A stretch of DNA of 64,000 nt from NCBI RefSeq assembly GCF_000025725.1, contig NC_013943.1, positions 1,488,001 to 1,552,000 of the forward strand. Direction: 5' to 3'. The notes below the pieces were generated by a model. The model searched no databases and was not told the DNA's origin. It saw only the letters and a program-made list of their open reading frames with translations. This stretch comes from Denitrovibrio acetiphilus DSM 12809. GTDB lineage: Bacteria; Chrysiogenota; Deferribacteres; Deferribacterales; Geovibrionaceae. Of the stretch, positions 63,035 to 64,000 are shown piece after piece. Each line of letters opens with the position of its first letter. Positions within the stretch are counted from its first letter, which is position 1. The translations under genes were made by a program, and so were the position numbers.

Positions 63035-64000
63035 ATGAAACTCAATGTAAAAATAACTTTATTTGTTGCCGTAATTGTGATTATAGGGATGGGTATTTTA
63101 TTTACAGTTAACTATTTCCAAATGAAAAAGCAGTATTTTAATGCAGAGATTGCAAAAGCAAGAAGCTTTGTACTTGCTGCCGAGGGAGTGAGAGAATACA
63201 TGGCTCTTTCAATGGAAGCGGATATCTATGATATGGGTAAAGCAAAGAAAGATTTGAATAAATTACTTCTGACAGTGCCAATTGTTGGCGCAATGAAAGT
63301 CATGGAACTTAAGTCCGAAGAAGCAGGATTGAAATTTAAAGTTCCTAAGATTTCACCACGTAATCAGAAGAATAAACCCGATAGTATTGATTTAAAATCA
63401 TTAGAAGTTTTGAACACCCTGGATAAAGGCGGGAAAACAACTCCGGAATATGTTTTTCATGATACAGAAAATCACCAAATTAGATATTACAAAAGTGTTC
63501 GGCTGAGTGAAATGTGTGAATCCTGTCATGGAGACCCAGCAACCTCTAAAGAGCTTTGGGGAAATGACCAAGGTTTAGACCCTACTGGAGTTAAAATGGA
63601 AAACTGGCGGGCTGGTGAGCTTCATGGTGCATTTGAAATATTTTTACCTACAGCTCCAGTTTATGCTGCGATATACAAGAACCTTGGTGTTTCAGCAGCT
63701 GTTTTTGTGCCAGTAGGTATAGTTATTCTAATCATACTAATATACATAAATAATAAATTCATATTTAAAAGACTTATGTATATGAGAGAAATGCTTAACT
63801 TAGTAGCTTCAGGTGATTTTACTGTTCATGTTAAAGACGATTCTCCGGATGAGGTTGGAGACCTTTCACGGGCACTCAATAAAATGGTTGCTGATGTTAA
63901 TGATGCCATGAGTGTGATAGTTGACTCTATATCATCTTTAGCCTCAACATCGGCAGAACTTTCAAGCAATGCAGAAACAATAGCGCAAGGAGCTCAGGAA
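63035..64000 (+). CDS. methyl-accepting chemotaxis protein with Tll0287-like heme-type sensor, partial
   Basis: 322 residues to the window edge. Membrane segment at ~8-27, a periplasmic domain of the Tll0287/DUF3365 type with the heme-c motif MCESCHGDP near residue 166, a second membrane segment (AAVFVPVGIVILIILIYI), HAMP (RLMYMREMLNLVASGDF) and the start of the signalling coiled coil. CXXCH suggests covalent heme, so redox or gas sensing for taxis. GAGG lies 5 nt before the ATG. Runs off the right edge. Confidence 0.92.
   Translation, partial: MKLNVKITLFVAVIVIIGMGILFTVNYFQMKKQYFNAEIAKARSFVLAAEGVREYMALSMEADIYDMGKAKKDLNKLLLTVPIVGAMKVMELKSEEAGLKFKVPKISPRNQKNKPDSIDLKSLEVLNTLDKGGKTTPEYVFHDTENHQIRYYKSVRLSEMCESCHGDPATSKELWGNDQGLDPTGVKMENWRAGELHGAFEIFLPTAPVYAAIYKNLGVSAAVFVPVGIVILIILIYINNKFIFKRLMYMREMLNLVASGDFTVHVKDDSPDEVGDLSRALNKMVADVNDAMSVIVDSISSLASTSAELSSNAETIAQGAQE

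Noticed and set aside
1-64000. CRISPR arrays, tRNA and rRNA genes
   Set aside because: I looked for regularly spaced repeats, tRNA T-loop/anticodon patterns and rRNA cores and saw none.

Overview
This window looks like a chromosome segment from an anaerobic, flagellated, AT-leaning bacterium with a Gram-negative envelope. A Deferribacterota member (Denitrovibrio/Geovibrio-like) is my best guess. That rests on gene content only (lipoproteins, RND/TolC efflux, flagellar cap genes, a 2-hydroxyacyl-CoA dehydratase activase, a heme-c-type chemoreceptor), not on a phylogenetic marker search.

Bases 1-21,500 are ordinary core genome. They hold panB with a structured leader RNA, an XRE/cupin regulator, a gamma-carbonic-anhydrase-like protein, and a long leftward housekeeping series (murJ, dtd, an MBL hydrolase, tsaB, rimI, a DUF465 protein, metK, ahcY, a flavoprotein, plsC, folK, a cytidylate-kinase-like gene, hisS, aspS, a LysM lipoprotein). 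An IHF/HU gene, a flagellar fliD-fliS cluster, a HAD phosphatase and a PHP phosphoesterase complete this part.

Bases 21,594-62,935 are a rearranged accessory region bounded by two inverted 1,526-bp IS4-family copies. Inside lie two inverted 1,189-bp IS3-family copies (IS3-A), two copies of a second IS3-family element (IS3-B, one truncated), an IS21-family element, an IS256-family element and remnants of others. Two genes can be rebuilt across the insertions. An SF1 helicase gene is split between 51,750-52,366 (minus) and 24,985-26,649 (plus), with matching 4-bp target duplications, which shows that the 25.6 kb between the IS3-A copies has been inverted. A sensor kinase gene is split by the IS21 element and restored in frame when the element and one AATT duplication are removed.

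The most interesting object is a 10.3-kb unit at 26,650-36,946, bounded by 26-bp terminal inverted repeats with one mismatch and by internal repeats of the same motif. It encodes HsdM, RhuM, HsdS, HsdR, an ISL3-family transposase overlapping the hsdR stop codon, and a putative PD-(D/E)xK nuclease. I read it as a transposon carrying a complete type I restriction-modification system in one transcription unit with its transposase. Both outer flanks are truncated, unrelated genes.

The rest of the accessory region holds a two-component system with a Cys-containing PAS-like protein, a TetR-MFP-RND-TolC efflux operon, and a TetR / membrane-HD / giant BadF-type activase operon. The window ends inside a chemoreceptor with a CXXCH-bearing Tll0287-like sensor domain.
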